64,000 bases of DNA from Tepidiphilus margaritifer DSM 15129 (GTDB taxonomy: Bacteria > Pseudomonadota > Gammaproteobacteria > Burkholderiales > Rhodocyclaceae), in the NCBI RefSeq assembly GCF_000425565.1, contig NZ_AUDR01000015.1, positions 1 to 64,000 on the forward strand. The letters are read 5' to 3'. Made by a program: the position numbers and the translations under genes. Below are positions 1 to 9,093 of the stretch, one piece after another (the stretch's first letter is position 1; each line of letters opens with the position of its first letter). The notes below the pieces were generated by a model that saw only the letters and a program-made list of their open reading frames with translations, was not told where the DNA came from and searched no databases.

Positions 1-2
1 TC

Positions 3-413
3 ACCGACCGCTTCATCACCCGCGGTGAGCGTACCCCTACGGGAACGCATGCCTTCGATGAACTGTGCCAGGCGCTCGGCATCGAACATCGGCTGACCAA
101 ACCTCGCCGCCCGCAGACGAACGGTATGGTCGAGCGTTTCAATGGACGCATCAGTGAAGTGCTTGCTACCCACCGCTTCGACAGCCGCGAAGCGCTGGAG
201 GCAACGATTCATCGCTACGTCTGGCTGTACAATCACCACATCCCCCAGAAAGCCTTGGGGCATGTTCCGCCCATCGAGGCCATGAAAAGATGGTATGCGG
301 AAAAACCGGAACTTTTCATAAAAATACCGCGTAATCGTCCGGGACCTGACAGCTATCTGTCCTGTATAAAACTAACTGCAAGGGGCGTCGGGCAACCAGC
401 TTTCTCGGGATAA
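3..413 (+). CDS. IS481-like transposase, 3' part only
   Basis: This is the C-terminal part of a DDE integrase-core transposase; the gene begins left of the window. The visible 136 residues include the stretch ending RRPQTNGMVERFNGRI, which is the typical region around the last catalytic Glu (E in NGMVERFNG), followed by the YVWLYNHHIPQKALG block seen in IS481/IS3-type enzymes. The Glu is intact, so the visible part looks functional. The last ~20 residues after NRPGPDS do not look like the family and may be read-through into flanking DNA. I could not identify a terminal inverted repeat. An IS481-type element is an inference from the motif spacing; IS3-group orfB is the alternative. Confidence 0.8.
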   Translation, partial: TDRFITRGERTPTGTHAFDELCQALGIEHRLTKPRRPQTNGMVERFNGRISEVLATHRFDSREALEATIHRYVWLYNHHIPQKALGHVPPIEAMKRWYAEKPELFIKIPRNRPGPDSYLSCIKLTARGVGQPAFSG

Positions 414-553
414 CCCTTGGTGGAACAGTCCTTTTATGATACTCGGCACTGACTCCACCTGATTTCGCCCGTTTTGCTGTCGGCTTGGCGCCCCAGCTTT
501 TCCTGTCCCGCAGTTGGCCTCAGCACTCAGGCGTGATTATGGCAGCGCCGGGT
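414..553. other. Intergenic region between transposase and NERD helicase gene
   Basis: This 140-base stretch separates two convergent genes. I see no plausible gene and no clear terminator. It should contain the right end of the insertion sequence, but I could not place an inverted repeat without the left end, which lies outside the window. Confidence 0.4.
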
Positions 554-2248
554 TCAGGACTCCTTTTCCAGCTGCGCTTGCACATCGCGCGCCGCCCGTT
601 CGCTGAGCACCACGGCAGCGCGCCATTCGGCACGGGTGAGCGCGACATAGAGCCGCCGGCGTGCGGATTCGTCGAACTGGGCCCAGTCGGTTTCGGTGAG
701 CAGCACCGCCGGGGCGGAGAGCCCCTTGAAACGCAGGACGGTATCGACGAGGAGTTCGCCCTCGCTCCATTGGGGGGCGCCTTGGGCGTCGAATTGCCCC
801 GTGAAACGGCGCACGCGGCAACCCGCGAGCGTGTCCTGCGCGAGGATCGCGCTGTGTCCCCGCCCCTGAAAACTCAATACGGCAACGTCCTGTGGTGCGA
901 TCCCGTCGGCGAACCAGCGCGCGAGGACGGTTTCGGTGGCTCGCAGCGGCGCGGCCGGGTCGTCGTCGGGGTAGACCTCGAATTCCGGCGGCTCGCCGGC
1001 AAAGGGGTGGCGTGCGAGGAGGGGTTCTCCGGTGAGTTCGAGCAGATTGAGGGTTTCGACCAAGGCCCGCGGCGAGCGGAAGTTCTCGCGGGCGCTGAAG
1101 CGGATCGCCTGCGGTAGCTCCGTCTCCCACCACGGGGCCGTGTCGAGGGTGTGGGGATGCACCCGTTGATCGGCATCGAGAAGTACCAACCAGCGGGTAT
1201 CGGGGGAAACACTGCGACGCAGGGCGGCGAACCACTCGGGTTTCAAATCGGCGGATTCGTCGAGAATGAGTCCGTCGAGTCCCTGTGCCCAATCCCGATC
1301 CTGCGCGAGCGCCGTGACCGCCGCGTCGAAGGTACGGGAATCGGTGAAGTCGAGATGCTCGGTGGTTTTGCGCTGGCGACGCAAGGCGGAGATGGCTCTT
1401 TCGTGGAATGTGGCGATGTCTATCGCCGCTTCAGGGATCGAGGCGCGCAGCGCATCGGCGAGCATGCGGTTGAAGCACATGTAGCCCCAGCGCGTGCCGC
1501 GGCGTCTAGCCTGCTCGAGCCACTGGCGGGCGAGCAGGGTCTTGCCCGAGCCGGCGACGGCCTGGATGCACAGGGCGCTCGCCGCCGGAAGTTCGAGCCG
1601 GCTGAGCGTGCTCGCCAGCCCTGCCTGCAAGGCGATGGTCGTGCTGCGCAGCGCGCCGGCGAACGCGCGGGGGTCGATCGCGAGGCGCAATTCGTCTCGC
1701 AGAAAGGCGCTCACTTTGGCGACCCGCTGCGGGTCGATCGGCGTGCTGCGCAACCACTCGCGGAGGAGCGTTCCCAGATGCAGCACGGCGGCGGCATCGA
1801 CGATGCGGCTGCGCGGGTAATGCGCCGTCTCGGCGTTTGCCGGCACGCTCGCATCGGGAAGCACCAGGGCGTGCGCCACGTACGCGTCGATTCCCGCCTT
1901 GCGCAGCTTCTGGATCATCGCCTGATGCTGCAGGCGGCATTGCGAGGCGATATTTTTGCGCCCGGTGCTGGCGTAGTGTTTCACCGGACCTTTGGGGGTC
2001 CAGTCGATCTCTCCCGCCTTGATCTCCAGGATCGCCAGATGACCTGCCGGAGAGACGACCACGACATCCCATTCGCCGAGCTGCAAGAAGCCGTTGGCCT
2101 CGTTTTGCCAAGGGATGCCGTGGAAGACGTGCCAGTCTTCGGGCAAGTCGTGCACGAGGGCTTCGACGACGTCGAGCTCGCGCTGCTGTCCGGGCAGCAG
2201 GCCGGGCATCTGGTCGAGATGCCACGCGGAAGGATGCCGTTGCGCCAT
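554..2248 (-). CDS. NERD-domain UvrD-like helicase/ATPase
   Basis: The N-terminal third carries a NERD nuclease-related domain (GEWDVVVV at 58-65 and EIKAG at 75-79, matching the D and ExK positions of the fold). The rest is a superfamily-1 helicase core: Walker A AVAGSGKT at 230-237, a Walker B region reading LDESAD at 329-334, and a C-terminal YVALTRAE motif VI. The usual DExQD box has Ala where Gln is expected. The protein (564 aa) is short for UvrD and probably lacks the full 1B/2B insertions. NERD-UvrD proteins are of uncertain role and are often discussed as accessory or defence-type DNA enzymes. It lies 27 bases downstream of adk and next to an IS remnant. The ATG has only a weak ribosome binding site. 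Confidence 0.8.
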   Translation of the reverse strand: MAQRHPSAWHLDQMPGLLPGQQRELDVVEALVHDLPEDWHVFHGIPWQNEANGFLQLGEWDVVVVSPAGHLAILEIKAGEIDWTPKGPVKHYASTGRKNIASQCRLQHQAMIQKLRKAGIDAYVAHALVLPDASVPANAETAHYPRSRIVDAAAVLHLGTLLREWLRSTPIDPQRVAKVSAFLRDELRLAIDPRAFAGALRSTTIALQAGLASTLSRLELPAASALCIQAVAGSGKTLLARQWLEQARRRGTRWGYMCFNRMLADALRASIPEAAIDIATFHERAISALRRQRKTTEHLDFTDSRTFDAAVTALAQDRDWAQGLDGLILDESADLKPEWFAALRRSVSPDTRWLVLLDADQRVHPHTLDTAPWWETELPQAIRFSARENFRSPRALVETLNLLELTGEPLLARHPFAGEPPEFEVYPDDDPAAPLRATETVLARWFADGIAPQDVAVLSFQGRGHSAILAQDTLAGCRVRRFTGQFDAQGAPQWSEGELLVDTVLRFKGLSAPAVLLTETDWAQFDESARRRLYVALTRAEWRAAVVLSERAARDVQAQLEKES

Positions 2249-2275
2249 GCGTGACCGATCGCCCCCGCGCCTCCG

Positions 2276-2980
<705 letters not shown>

Positions 2981-3751
2981 TCATGCGGCCCCAACGATCA
3001 TCCGGCGCACCCGTTCCAGATCCTGCGGCGTATCGACGCCGGGCGCCGGAGCCGAGGTGATCACTTCCACCTGGATGGCATAGCCGTGATACAGGGCGCG
3101 CAATTGCTCCAGCGCCTCGAACCGCTCCAGGGCGCAAGGCGCGAGTCGCGCAAAGGCGCGCAAAAACGCCGCACGGTAGGCGTAGAGCCCGACGTGGCGC
3201 AAGGCCGGCAAGCCCTCGGGCAAACGCGCCGCACGCCCTGCGGCGAAAGCGTCCCGCGCCCAGGGCAAGGGTGCGCGGGAAAAATAGAGCGCCCGCCCCG
3301 AGGCATCGCACACCACCTTCACCGCGTTCGGGTCGAAGAATTCTTCCGCCGATGCGATCGGATGCGCGAGCGTGGCGATCGCGGCCGACGGCGTGCGCGC
3401 GAGCGCCTCGGCCGTGCGTGCGATGGCCAAGGGATCGATGAGCGGCTCGTCGCCCTGCACGTTAACGACGATGGCCTCGTCCTCCCACCCCTGGCGCTCG
3501 ACCACTTCGGCAAGCCGGTCGGTGCCAGAGGCGTGATCGCCGCGCGTGAGGATCGCCTGCCCTCCGGCCTGCTGCACCGCCGCCAGCACCTGCGGCGAGT
3601 CGGTTGCCACCCATACCTCGTCGGCCCCGGAGGCAACCGCCCGTTCCCACACCCGCACCACCATCGGTTTGCCGGCGAGATCGACGAGCGGCTTGTTCGG
3701 CAGGCGCGTGGACGCGAGCCGCGCCGGGATCACCACGCGAAACCCGCTCAC
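2981..3751 (-). CDS. kdsB: CMP-KDO synthetase (3-deoxy-manno-octulosonate cytidylyltransferase)
   Basis: KdsB activates KDO with CTP to give CMP-KDO for the inner core of LPS. The N-terminal nucleotide-binding signature [12 protein letters not shown] (residues 11-22) and the [10 protein letters not shown] motif are both present, and 256 aa is normal. The gene starts with GTG whose bases overlap the stop of the upstream Trm112 gene (GTGA). This suggests translational coupling. The neighbouring lpxK also serves lipid A/LPS synthesis. Confidence 0.96.
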   Translation of the reverse strand: MSGFRVVIPARLASTRLPNKPLVDLAGKPMVVRVWERAVASGADEVWVATDSPQVLAAVQQAGGQAILTRGDHASGTDRLAEVVERQGWEDEAIVVNVQGDEPLIDPLAIARTAEALARTPSAAIATLAHPIASAEEFFDPNAVKVVCDASGRALYFSRAPLPWARDAFAAGRAARLPEGLPALRHVGLYAYRAAFLRAFARLAPCALERFEALEQLRALYHGYAIQVEVITSAPAPGVDTPQDLERVRRMIVGAA

Positions 3752-3936
3752 TTGAGCGCCTCGACTTCCTCGGAGGTCATCTGGCGCGCCTCGTCGGCGA
3801 GCATCACCGGAATGCCGTCGCGGATCGGGTAGGCCAGGCGGTCGGCGCGGCAGACGAGCTCCTGCCGCTCACGGTCGTATTTGAGCGGCCCCTTGCACAG
3901 CGGGCACACCAGCACGTCCAGCAGACGAGTATCCAT
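3748..3936 (-). CDS. Trm112 family protein (YcaR-like)
   Basis: This 62-residue protein contains [14 protein letters not shown] and a later [20 protein letters not shown], the usual pattern of small Trm112/YcaR zinc-ribbon-like proteins. The paired CPLC cysteines are kept; the second pair is reduced to one Cys (C29), so zinc binding may be incomplete. In bacteria the family role is not well defined, while eukaryotic and archaeal Trm112 activates methyltransferases. It overlaps the 3' end of lpxK by 68 bases and shares a GTGA junction with kdsB. Confidence 0.9.
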   Translation of the reverse strand: MDTRLLDVLVCPLCKGPLKYDRERQELVCRADRLAYPIRDGIPVMLADEARQMTSEEVEALK

Positions 3937-4924
3937 TCATTCGCTCCAGAATGCGCTCGACGAGCGCCTCGTCGAGCCGGGCGCGCACCATGAGCACCCA
4001 ATCGTGCGGCCGCGCGTATGCCTGGCATTTTACCGCATCCTTGCTGGTGAAAATCCGCCACTCCTGCGGCGCGCCGAAGTCCAGATCCTCCGCCCGGTAC
4101 GGGTGGTGATCGGGAAAGGCGTGCGGCACCACCTCGGCGCCCAGGGCGCGCAGCGTGGCGAAGAAGCGCTCCGGTCGGCCGATGCCGGCCACCGCATGCA
4201 CCCGCCGTCCGGCAAGCGCCGACAGGGGCAAACGCCGCGAGGGATCGGTGAGCGAGACGAGCGCCTCGGGTTCGAGCCGCAACCCATGAAGCGGTACCTC
4301 GTCCGGTACGAGGGCGCGCACCTGCCGCGGTTCGTGCGCCACTACTGCATCGACCGTGCGCAGGCGCGAGAGCGGCTCGCGCAAAGGGCCGGCCGGCAGC
4401 AGCCAAGCATTGCCCAGAGCGTCCCGATCAAGCACCACGAGTTCGAAGTCGCGCTCGAGCCGCAGATGCTGCAGGCCATCGTCGGCAATCACCAAGCGTA
4501 CCTCGGGATGACGGCGCAGCAGCTCGGCCACGGCAGCGCAGCGCGCGCGTCCCACCACCACGGGTACTCCCGTTTCGCGGGCAAGCAGCACTGGCTCGTC
4601 GCCGTAGCGGGCCGGGTCTCCCGTGGCGGGCACCACCGCAGCCCCCTCGACACTACCGCCATAGCCGCGGCTGACGATGCCGCAAGGGATGCCCCGCGCC
4701 GCGAGCGCGTGCGCGAGCGCCACCACCACCGGCGTCTTGCCGCTGCCGCCCACGTTGAGATTCCCTACCACCAGCACGAACACGGGGGGACGGCAGCGCC
4801 GCAGCCAGCCGCGGCGATAGGCCGACGCGCGCAGCCGCACCGCAAGACCGAAGAGCCAGGAGAAAGGAAGGAGCGCCAGCGCCACGGCGCCGCGGTGCGA
4901 CCACCACGCCGGCGCTGGCCTCAT
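3869..4924 (-). CDS. lpxK: Tetraacyldisaccharide 4'-kinase
   Basis: LpxK phosphorylates the 4' position of the lipid A disaccharide at the inner membrane. The membrane-associated N-terminus ([13 protein letters not shown]) is followed by [14 protein letters not shown], the family's P-loop, and later the [17 protein letters not shown] block. I start the gene at 4924, where ATG overlaps the exbD stop (ATGA), although the frame stays open for 80 more codons upstream in arginine-rich shadow sequence. Length 351 aa is slightly above the usual 320-340; the extra residues form the C-terminal tail overlapping the Trm112 gene. Confidence 0.95.
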   Translation of the reverse strand: MRPAPAWWSHRGAVALALLPFSWLFGLAVRLRASAYRRGWLRRCRPPVFVLVVGNLNVGGSGKTPVVVALAHALAARGIPCGIVSRGYGGSVEGAAVVPATGDPARYGDEPVLLARETGVPVVVGRARCAAVAELLRRHPEVRLVIADDGLQHLRLERDFELVVLDRDALGNAWLLPAGPLREPLSRLRTVDAVVAHEPRQVRALVPDEVPLHGLRLEPEALVSLTDPSRRLPLSALAGRRVHAVAGIGRPERFFATLRALGAEVVPHAFPDHHPYRAEDLDFGAPQEWRIFTSKDAVKCQAYARPHDWVLMVRARLDEALVERILERMNGYSSAGRAGVPAVQGAAQIRP

Positions 4925-5349
4925 CGTTCTTCGACGCGCTCGACGGAGAAAGTGAGCTTGTCGAAGCCGGCGCGCTGGGCCGCGCGCATCACGTCGATCA
5001 CGCGCTGGTGCGGCGTCTTCGCATCCGCCTCGATGATGATGGTCGGCTGCGAGCCGGCCGGAATCGCCGCCCTGAGCGCCGCCTCGATCGCTGCGACGTC
5101 GCCTCCGCCGACCGCCCGCTCGCCGACGAACACGGCCCCGTCGGCGGTGATCGCCACCACCCATTCCTTGGGCGTGGCCTCGGCTGGCACCGCGGCATCG
5201 GCTGAAGGCAGCTCGATCTTCAGCTGGGCCGTGTGGGAAAACGTCGTCGTCACGCTCAGAAAGATCAGGATCACCAGCACCACGTCGATGAGCGGCACCA
5301 GGCTAATGTAAGGCTCCTCACAGGCGTCGCCGCGTTCGCGAAACTTCAT
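4921..5349 (-). CDS. exbD: Biopolymer transport protein ExbD/TolR family
   Basis: A 142-residue inner-membrane protein with one N-terminal transmembrane helix (LVPLIDVVLVILIFLSVTT, residues 18-36) that holds the proton-carrying Asp of the ExbD/TolR family (D24), followed by a periplasmic domain. With ExbB it forms a proton-driven motor that energises TonB- or Tol-type machinery. Both junctions are ATGA overlaps (with exbB upstream and lpxK downstream). No tonB or tolA is nearby, so the partner is unknown; in this lpxK-linked setting the pair may serve envelope assembly. Confidence 0.93.
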   Translation of the reverse strand: MKFRERGDACEEPYISLVPLIDVVLVILIFLSVTTTFSHTAQLKIELPSADAAVPAEATPKEWVVAITADGAVFVGERAVGGGDVAAIEAALRAAIPAGSQPTIIIEADAKTPHQRVIDVMRAAQRAGFDKLTFSVERVEER

Positions 5350-5963
5350 GGCGCGCTCCTTGCCCGCTCACCGTGCGCCACTTCCACCAGACGCACCGCC
5401 TGCTGCTCCATCTCGATCACCAGCGAATCGACGTAGGCACGGAAATGGCGCCAGAAGATGGTCGCAGGGATGGCAACCACCAAGCCGAAGCCGGTGCTGT
5501 TGAGGGCCACCGAGATACCGTGCGCCAGCTGCTGGGGATTGGTGCCGGCAGCCGACTGCGACGCGAAGATCTCGATCATCCCCACGATGGTGCCGAGCAG
5601 GCCCAGGAGCGGAGAGATGGCTGCGATGGTCCCCAGGGCCGTGAGATAGCGTTCGAGCTCATGCGCCACCACCCGGCCGGCATCCTCGATCGCCTCTTTC
5701 ATCACCTCGCGCGGCGAGCCGTAGTTGCGCAAGCCCGCCGCCAACACCTGGCCCAGAGGAGAATGCCCCTCCAACCGTTGCGCGAGCTCCAGCGGAGAAG
5801 CGCCCCGGCGCAACTCCTCGAGCACCGAATCGAGCAGCCCCGGCGGATTGATGCGCGTGCGCCGCAGCGTCCAGGCACGCTCGATGACGATCGCCACCGC
5901 CAGGACGGAAGCGAGCAAAAGCGGCCAAATCGGCCAACCAGAAGCCTGTATCACCGACCACAC
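5346..5963 (-). CDS. exbB: MotA/TolQ/ExbB proton channel family protein
   Basis: The protein has an N-terminal transmembrane helix (WPLLLASVLAVAIVIERAW) and the two-helix channel segment with LGTIAAISPLLGLLGTIVGM and the ALNSTGFGLVVAIPATIFW block. I choose a GTG start at 5963 because AAAGGA lies nine bases upstream; this gives 205 aa. An ATG 43 codons further up would add a non-family, poorly conserved extension. It overlaps exbD by four bases (ATGA). It is the first gene of the minus-strand group running to adk. Confidence 0.9.
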   Translation of the reverse strand: MWSVIQASGWPIWPLLLASVLAVAIVIERAWTLRRTRINPPGLLDSVLEELRRGASPLELAQRLEGHSPLGQVLAAGLRNYGSPREVMKEAIEDAGRVVAHELERYLTALGTIAAISPLLGLLGTIVGMIEIFASQSAAGTNPQQLAHGISVALNSTGFGLVVAIPATIFWRHFRAYVDSLVIEMEQQAVRLVEVAHGERARSAP

Positions 5964-6048
5964 GGAAGAGATTCCTTTCACGGAGACATTGCGTCCGGCA
6001 TTATACGCTCGAACCGGAGATGCGTCGTTTCGAGGTTTTTCGCTCTTC

Positions 6049-6073
6049 CACAAAGTCTGTGGATAACTTTGTG
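6049..6073. repeat. 8-bp inverted repeat enclosing a DnaA-box-like sequence
   Basis: CACAAAGT (6049-6056) and ACTTTGTG (6066-6073) are perfect inverted copies separated by nine bases. The spacer and first base of the right arm contain TGTGGATAA (6058-6066), the exact complement of the consensus DnaA box TTATCCACA. Only one such box is visible here, so this is more likely a regulatory site than an origin. Confidence 0.5.
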
Positions 6074-6260
6074 TATGAACGGACGAAAGCAAGCATAACC
6101 CCTGTACCTACGCGAAGAAGCTCACTCTGCCACATTTTTCAGCAACAAATCTTTCAACACAAAATCAATGGGTTACGAAAAACGACCGACGGATCAAGCG
6201 GTTCCGTGCCAAAGTTGCCGTAAGGTGACAACTACTGCTGCAGTGGGGATGAAACCCCGG

Positions 6261-6266
6261 TACAAT
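6261..6266 (+). promoter_or_regulatory. Possible -10 element for xseA
   Basis: TACAAT ends seven bases before the xseA ATG, so transcription would begin at or next to the start codon and give a leaderless or near-leaderless message. No good -35 element is visible at the expected distance, which keeps confidence low. Confidence 0.35.
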
Positions 6267-6273
6267 CGCGCGC

Positions 6274-7629
6274 ATGAAGCCTGATCCCACCCTCTTCGTC
6301 CCTCCTGCCGAGACCGTCGGCCAGCTCACGCAGCGTATCAAGGAGTGCCTGGAAACGGGGTTTGCCGAGGTCAATGTCATCGGCGAGATCTCCGGCCTCA
6401 CCCTCGCAGCCTCCGGGCACTGTTACTTCACGCTCAAAGACGAAACCGCGGCGCTGCGCTGCGTCCTGTGGCGGCGGCAGGCGACGGCTTTCGCGCGGCT
6501 GCTTGCCGAAGGGCACAGCGTCGAGGCGGCAGGCGAGCTGAGCGTCTATGCCCCCCGAGGCGATTACCAGCTGGTGGTACGCGGCCTCAAGCCGGCCGGC
6601 GCCGGCCTGCTGTGGCAGCGTTTCCTCGCCGTCAAGGCCAAGCTCGAAACCGAGGGGCTCTTCGACGCCGCAAGGAAGCGGTCCCTGCCACCCCGGCCGC
6701 GGCGTCTTGCGCTCATCACCTCACCAGCGGGGGATGCCATCCACGACGTGCTGCGCACGCTGCACCAGCGCGCACCCCTCATCGAGATCGTGCTCTTGCC
6801 CACGCTGGTGCAGGGTGCGGAAGCACCGGCACGAATGGTGGCAGCGCTTGCCTTGCTCGGCGAGAGCGCAGCGCGCCTCGGCATCGAAGCGGCGCTACTC
6901 GTGCGCGGCGGCGGCAGCCCCGAAGATCTCATGGCCTACAACGACGAGGCGCTCGCCCGTGCGATCGCGGCAAGCCCCGTGCCGATCGTGAGTGGCGTCG
7001 GGCACGAAGCCGACGTGACCATCGCCGACTTGGTGGCCGATGTGCGCGCCCCCACGCCCACCGGCGCGGCGATGCTGGTGAGCCAGGGCTGGACCGAGCT
7101 GCCACTCGAACTCGATCTGCTGATGCGACGATTGCAGCGGGCGCTGCGCGAGCGCCTGCTCACCGAAAACCAGCGGCTCGACCGCCTGCAGCTGCGCCTC
7201 ACACACCCGGCAGCACGCCTCGGGGAAGCTCGTCGGCGGCTGGAAGGGTTGCACGCGCGACTCACGGCGGCGCAGCGGCGCACGCTCGCCGAATCGCGGC
7301 TGAGGCTCGATGCCCTGCACCGGCGGCTTGCCGCCGCCCGGCCCACGCTTGCCGGACACCGCGCCCGGCTCGACGCCTTCGCCCAGAGATTGCCTCGGGC
7401 GGCGCGGCAAGCCCTGGAAGCCCCGCACCGCCGTCTGGAGCGGCTCGAAGACCGCCTCCACGCGCTCGACCCCAAGGCGGTGCTGGAGCGCGGTTATGCG
7501 CTGGTGAGCGATGCCTCCGGCCAAGTGCTCACGAGCGCGGCGCAACTCGCCCCGGGACAAGATCTTCGCCTCGAATTCCACGATGGCCGTGCCACGGCCG
7601 AGGTTGTCGGGGTGGAAAAGTCCGACTAA
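6274..7629 (+). CDS. xseA: Exodeoxyribonuclease VII large subunit
   Basis: XseA with XseB degrades single-stranded DNA. The N-terminal OB fold (VIGEISGLTLAASGHCYFTLKD region, about residues 10-100) is followed by the catalytic domain with GGGSPEDLMAYNDEAL, GVGHEADVTIADLVAD and RAPTPTGAA, then a long Arg/Leu-rich coiled-coil region (about 265-390) and a C-terminal segment with VLERGYALV. At 451 aa the length is normal. The xseB partner is not in the window. The sodB promoter lies inside its last codons. Confidence 0.97.
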   Translation: MKPDPTLFVPPAETVGQLTQRIKECLETGFAEVNVIGEISGLTLAASGHCYFTLKDETAALRCVLWRRQATAFARLLAEGHSVEAAGELSVYAPRGDYQLVVRGLKPAGAGLLWQRFLAVKAKLETEGLFDAARKRSLPPRPRRLALITSPAGDAIHDVLRTLHQRAPLIEIVLLPTLVQGAEAPARMVAALALLGESAARLGIEAALLVRGGGSPEDLMAYNDEALARAIAASPVPIVSGVGHEADVTIADLVADVRAPTPTGAAMLVSQGWTELPLELDLLMRRLQRALRERLLTENQRLDRLQLRLTHPAARLGEARRRLEGLHARLTAAQRRTLAESRLRLDALHRRLAAARPTLAGHRARLDAFAQRLPRAARQALEAPHRRLERLEDRLHALDPKAVLERGYALVSDASGQVLTSAAQLAPGQDLRLEFHDGRATAEVVGVEKSD

Positions 7630-7632
7630 AAT
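7604..7632 (+). promoter_or_regulatory. Sigma-70 promoter of sodB
   Basis: TTGTCG (7604-7609), a 17-base spacer and TAAAAT (7627-7632) make a good sigma-70 promoter overlapping the end of xseA. The expected transcript starts near 7639, with a ~60-base leader that holds a small hairpin (two GCCGGC arms at 7656-7661 and 7668-7673) before the ribosome binding site AAAGGAG. Confidence 0.7.
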
Positions 7633-7697
7633 GCTAAGGGTTTCCTCATCCCCTCGCCGGCCCCCATGCCGGCCCTTCACGCAAAGGAGAGAGCAAC

Positions 7698-8285
7698 ATG
7701 GAACACAAACTGCCCGAACTGCCCTACCCGAAAAACGCGCTTGCTCCCTATATCTCCGAAGAAACGCTGGAGTATCACTACGGCAAGCACCATCAGGCCT
7801 ACGTCACCAACCTCAACAACCTCATCAAGGGCACGGAATACGAAAACATGGACCTCGAGTCCATCGTCAAGAAAGCCCCGGCCGGCCCGATCTACAACAA
7901 CGCCGCGCAGACCTGGAACCATACCTTTTACTGGCACTGCATGAAACCCAACGGCGGTGGCCAGCCCAAAGGGGCACTGCTCGATGCCATCAAGGCCAAA
8001 TGGGGCAACTTCGACGAATTCAGAAAAGTGCTGCACTCGAGTGCCGTCAACAACTTCGGCTCCGGCTGGACGTGGCTGGTGAAGAAAGCCGACGGTTCGG
8101 TCGACGTGGTCAACATGGGTGCGGCCGGCACGCCGCTCACCACGGGCGATACGCCGCTGCTGTGCATCGACGTGTGGGAACACGCCTACTACATCGACTA
8201 TCGTAACCGTCGTGCCGACTACGTGACCGCTTTCCTCGAACACCTGGTCAACTGGGACTTCGCGGAACGCAACTACGCCGCCTGA
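7698..8285 (+). CDS. sodB: Superoxide dismutase, iron type
   Basis: SodB removes superoxide in the cytoplasm. All metal ligands are visible: His in [11 protein letters not shown], His in QTWNHTFYW, and Asp and His in [13 protein letters not shown]. The AAQTWNH context, with Gln before the second His, is typical of iron rather than manganese enzymes. Length 195 aa is standard. A clean AAAGGAGAGAGCAAC site precedes the ATG. truC follows only four bases after the stop. Confidence 0.97.
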   Translation: MEHKLPELPYPKNALAPYISEETLEYHYGKHHQAYVTNLNNLIKGTEYENMDLESIVKKAPAGPIYNNAAQTWNHTFYWHCMKPNGGGQPKGALLDAIKAKWGNFDEFRKVLHSSAVNNFGSGWTWLVKKADGSVDVVNMGAAGTPLTTGDTPLLCIDVWEHAYYIDYRNRRADYVTAFLEHLVNWDFAERNYAA

Positions 8286-8289
8286 CGTT

Positions 8290-9093
8290 CTGGATACGGT
8301 ATCCCCCGAGCGCGACGAGCCGCGGCTCCTCCATGAGGACGAGCGGCTCGTCGCCGTTTTCAAGCCCTCGGGCTGGCTCGTCCATCCCACCGAGCTCGAT
8401 GCGCGCGAATCCCGCGTCCTGCTGCGCTGGCTGCGCGATCGCCTCGGTCGGCGCGTCTTTCCCGTCCATCGCCTCGACAAGCCCACCTCCGGGCCGGTGC
8501 TCTTCGCCCTCGACGCGGCCACGGCCGCCGTCGTGGCGGCCGACTTCGCCGCCCGGCGCGTGGCGAAGCGTTATCTCGCCGTGGTGCGGGGACATCCGCC
8601 TGCCGCCCTGACGATCGATCGGCCGCTGTCGCGCATCGCCCGTACCGTCCCCGGGCCGCGCGATGCCGAGAAAACCGCGTGCACCGAGGTACGGCGCCTG
8701 GCCACGATCGAGCTGCCCTGGCCCAACGACCGCCACCCCACCAGCCGCTACGCGCTCGTGGCCTGCTATCCCGACGGCGGCCGTCAGCACCAGATCCGCC
8801 GCCATCTGCGCCATGCCGGCTATCCCCTCATCGGCGACACTACTTATGGCCACGGCCTGCACAACCGCCTGTGGCGCGAGCACCTGGGCGTGTCGCGCCT
8901 GCTGCTCACCTGCTGCGATCTGGCGGTGCGTCACCCAGAAAGAAACTCACCGCTCGTGCTGCACGCGCTCGATGCGACCTTCGTCACCCTTGCCCGGCGG
9001 CTCGGCTGGGAAGAGGCGCTGTCCTTCGTCGAAGCGCCGCACGAAGATGCTATGCTAAGGGCGAAGATCGCCGCCCTGGAAAACGACCCATGA
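8290..9093 (+). CDS. truC: tRNA pseudouridine synthase TruC-like (RluA family)
   Basis: RluA-family enzymes isomerise uridine to pseudouridine. LVAVFKPSGWLVH, the catalytic HRLDKPTSG motif (Asp), KRYLAVVRG, and GGRQHQIRRHLRHAGYPLIGDTTYG are all present and closest in pattern to TruC, which modifies U65 of tRNAs. Between the upstream in-frame stop (8224-8226) and the first conserved residues there is no ATG, GTG or TTG. The only plausible initiator is CTG at 8290, four bases after the sodB stop, giving 267 aa. A coupled CTG start or an error in the sequence are the two explanations. It ends in an ATGA overlap with tal. Confidence 0.88.
   Translation: MDTVSPERDEPRLLHEDERLVAVFKPSGWLVHPTELDARESRVLLRWLRDRLGRRVFPVHRLDKPTSGPVLFALDAATAAVVAADFAARRVAKRYLAVVRGHPPAALTIDRPLSRIARTVPGPRDAEKTACTEVRRLATIELPWPNDRHPTSRYALVACYPDGGRQHQIRRHLRHAGYPLIGDTTYGHGLHNRLWREHLGVSRLLLTCCDLAVRHPERNSPLVLHALDATFVTLARRLGWEEALSFVEAPHEDAMLRAKIAALENDP

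Larger units (their letters stand above)
5964..6273. other. Intergenic region between divergent exbB and xseA
   Basis: This 310-base gap is noticeably more AT-rich than its surroundings. It holds an inverted repeat with a DnaA-box-like core at 6049-6073 and a -10-like TACAAT just before xseA. No gene is supported; the short frames here are not protein-like. It must contain the promoters for the exbB group (minus) and for xseA (plus). Confidence 0.5.

Noticed and set aside
485-2254. Long open frames on the plus strand (485-1117 and 1151-2254) opposite the NERD helicase gene
   Set aside because: They are antisense shadows in GC-rich sequence, with no recognisable motifs, while the minus-strand frame has clear NERD and helicase motifs.
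4925-5164. Eighty-codon upstream extension of lpxK
   Set aside because: It is Arg- and Gly-rich, lies fully inside exbD in another frame, and the ATGA-coupled ATG at 4924 gives a normal LpxK.
6049-6073. Possible replication origin at the DnaA-box-like site
   Set aside because: There is only one box, and none of the usual origin neighbours (dnaA, dnaN, gidA, parAB) is present.
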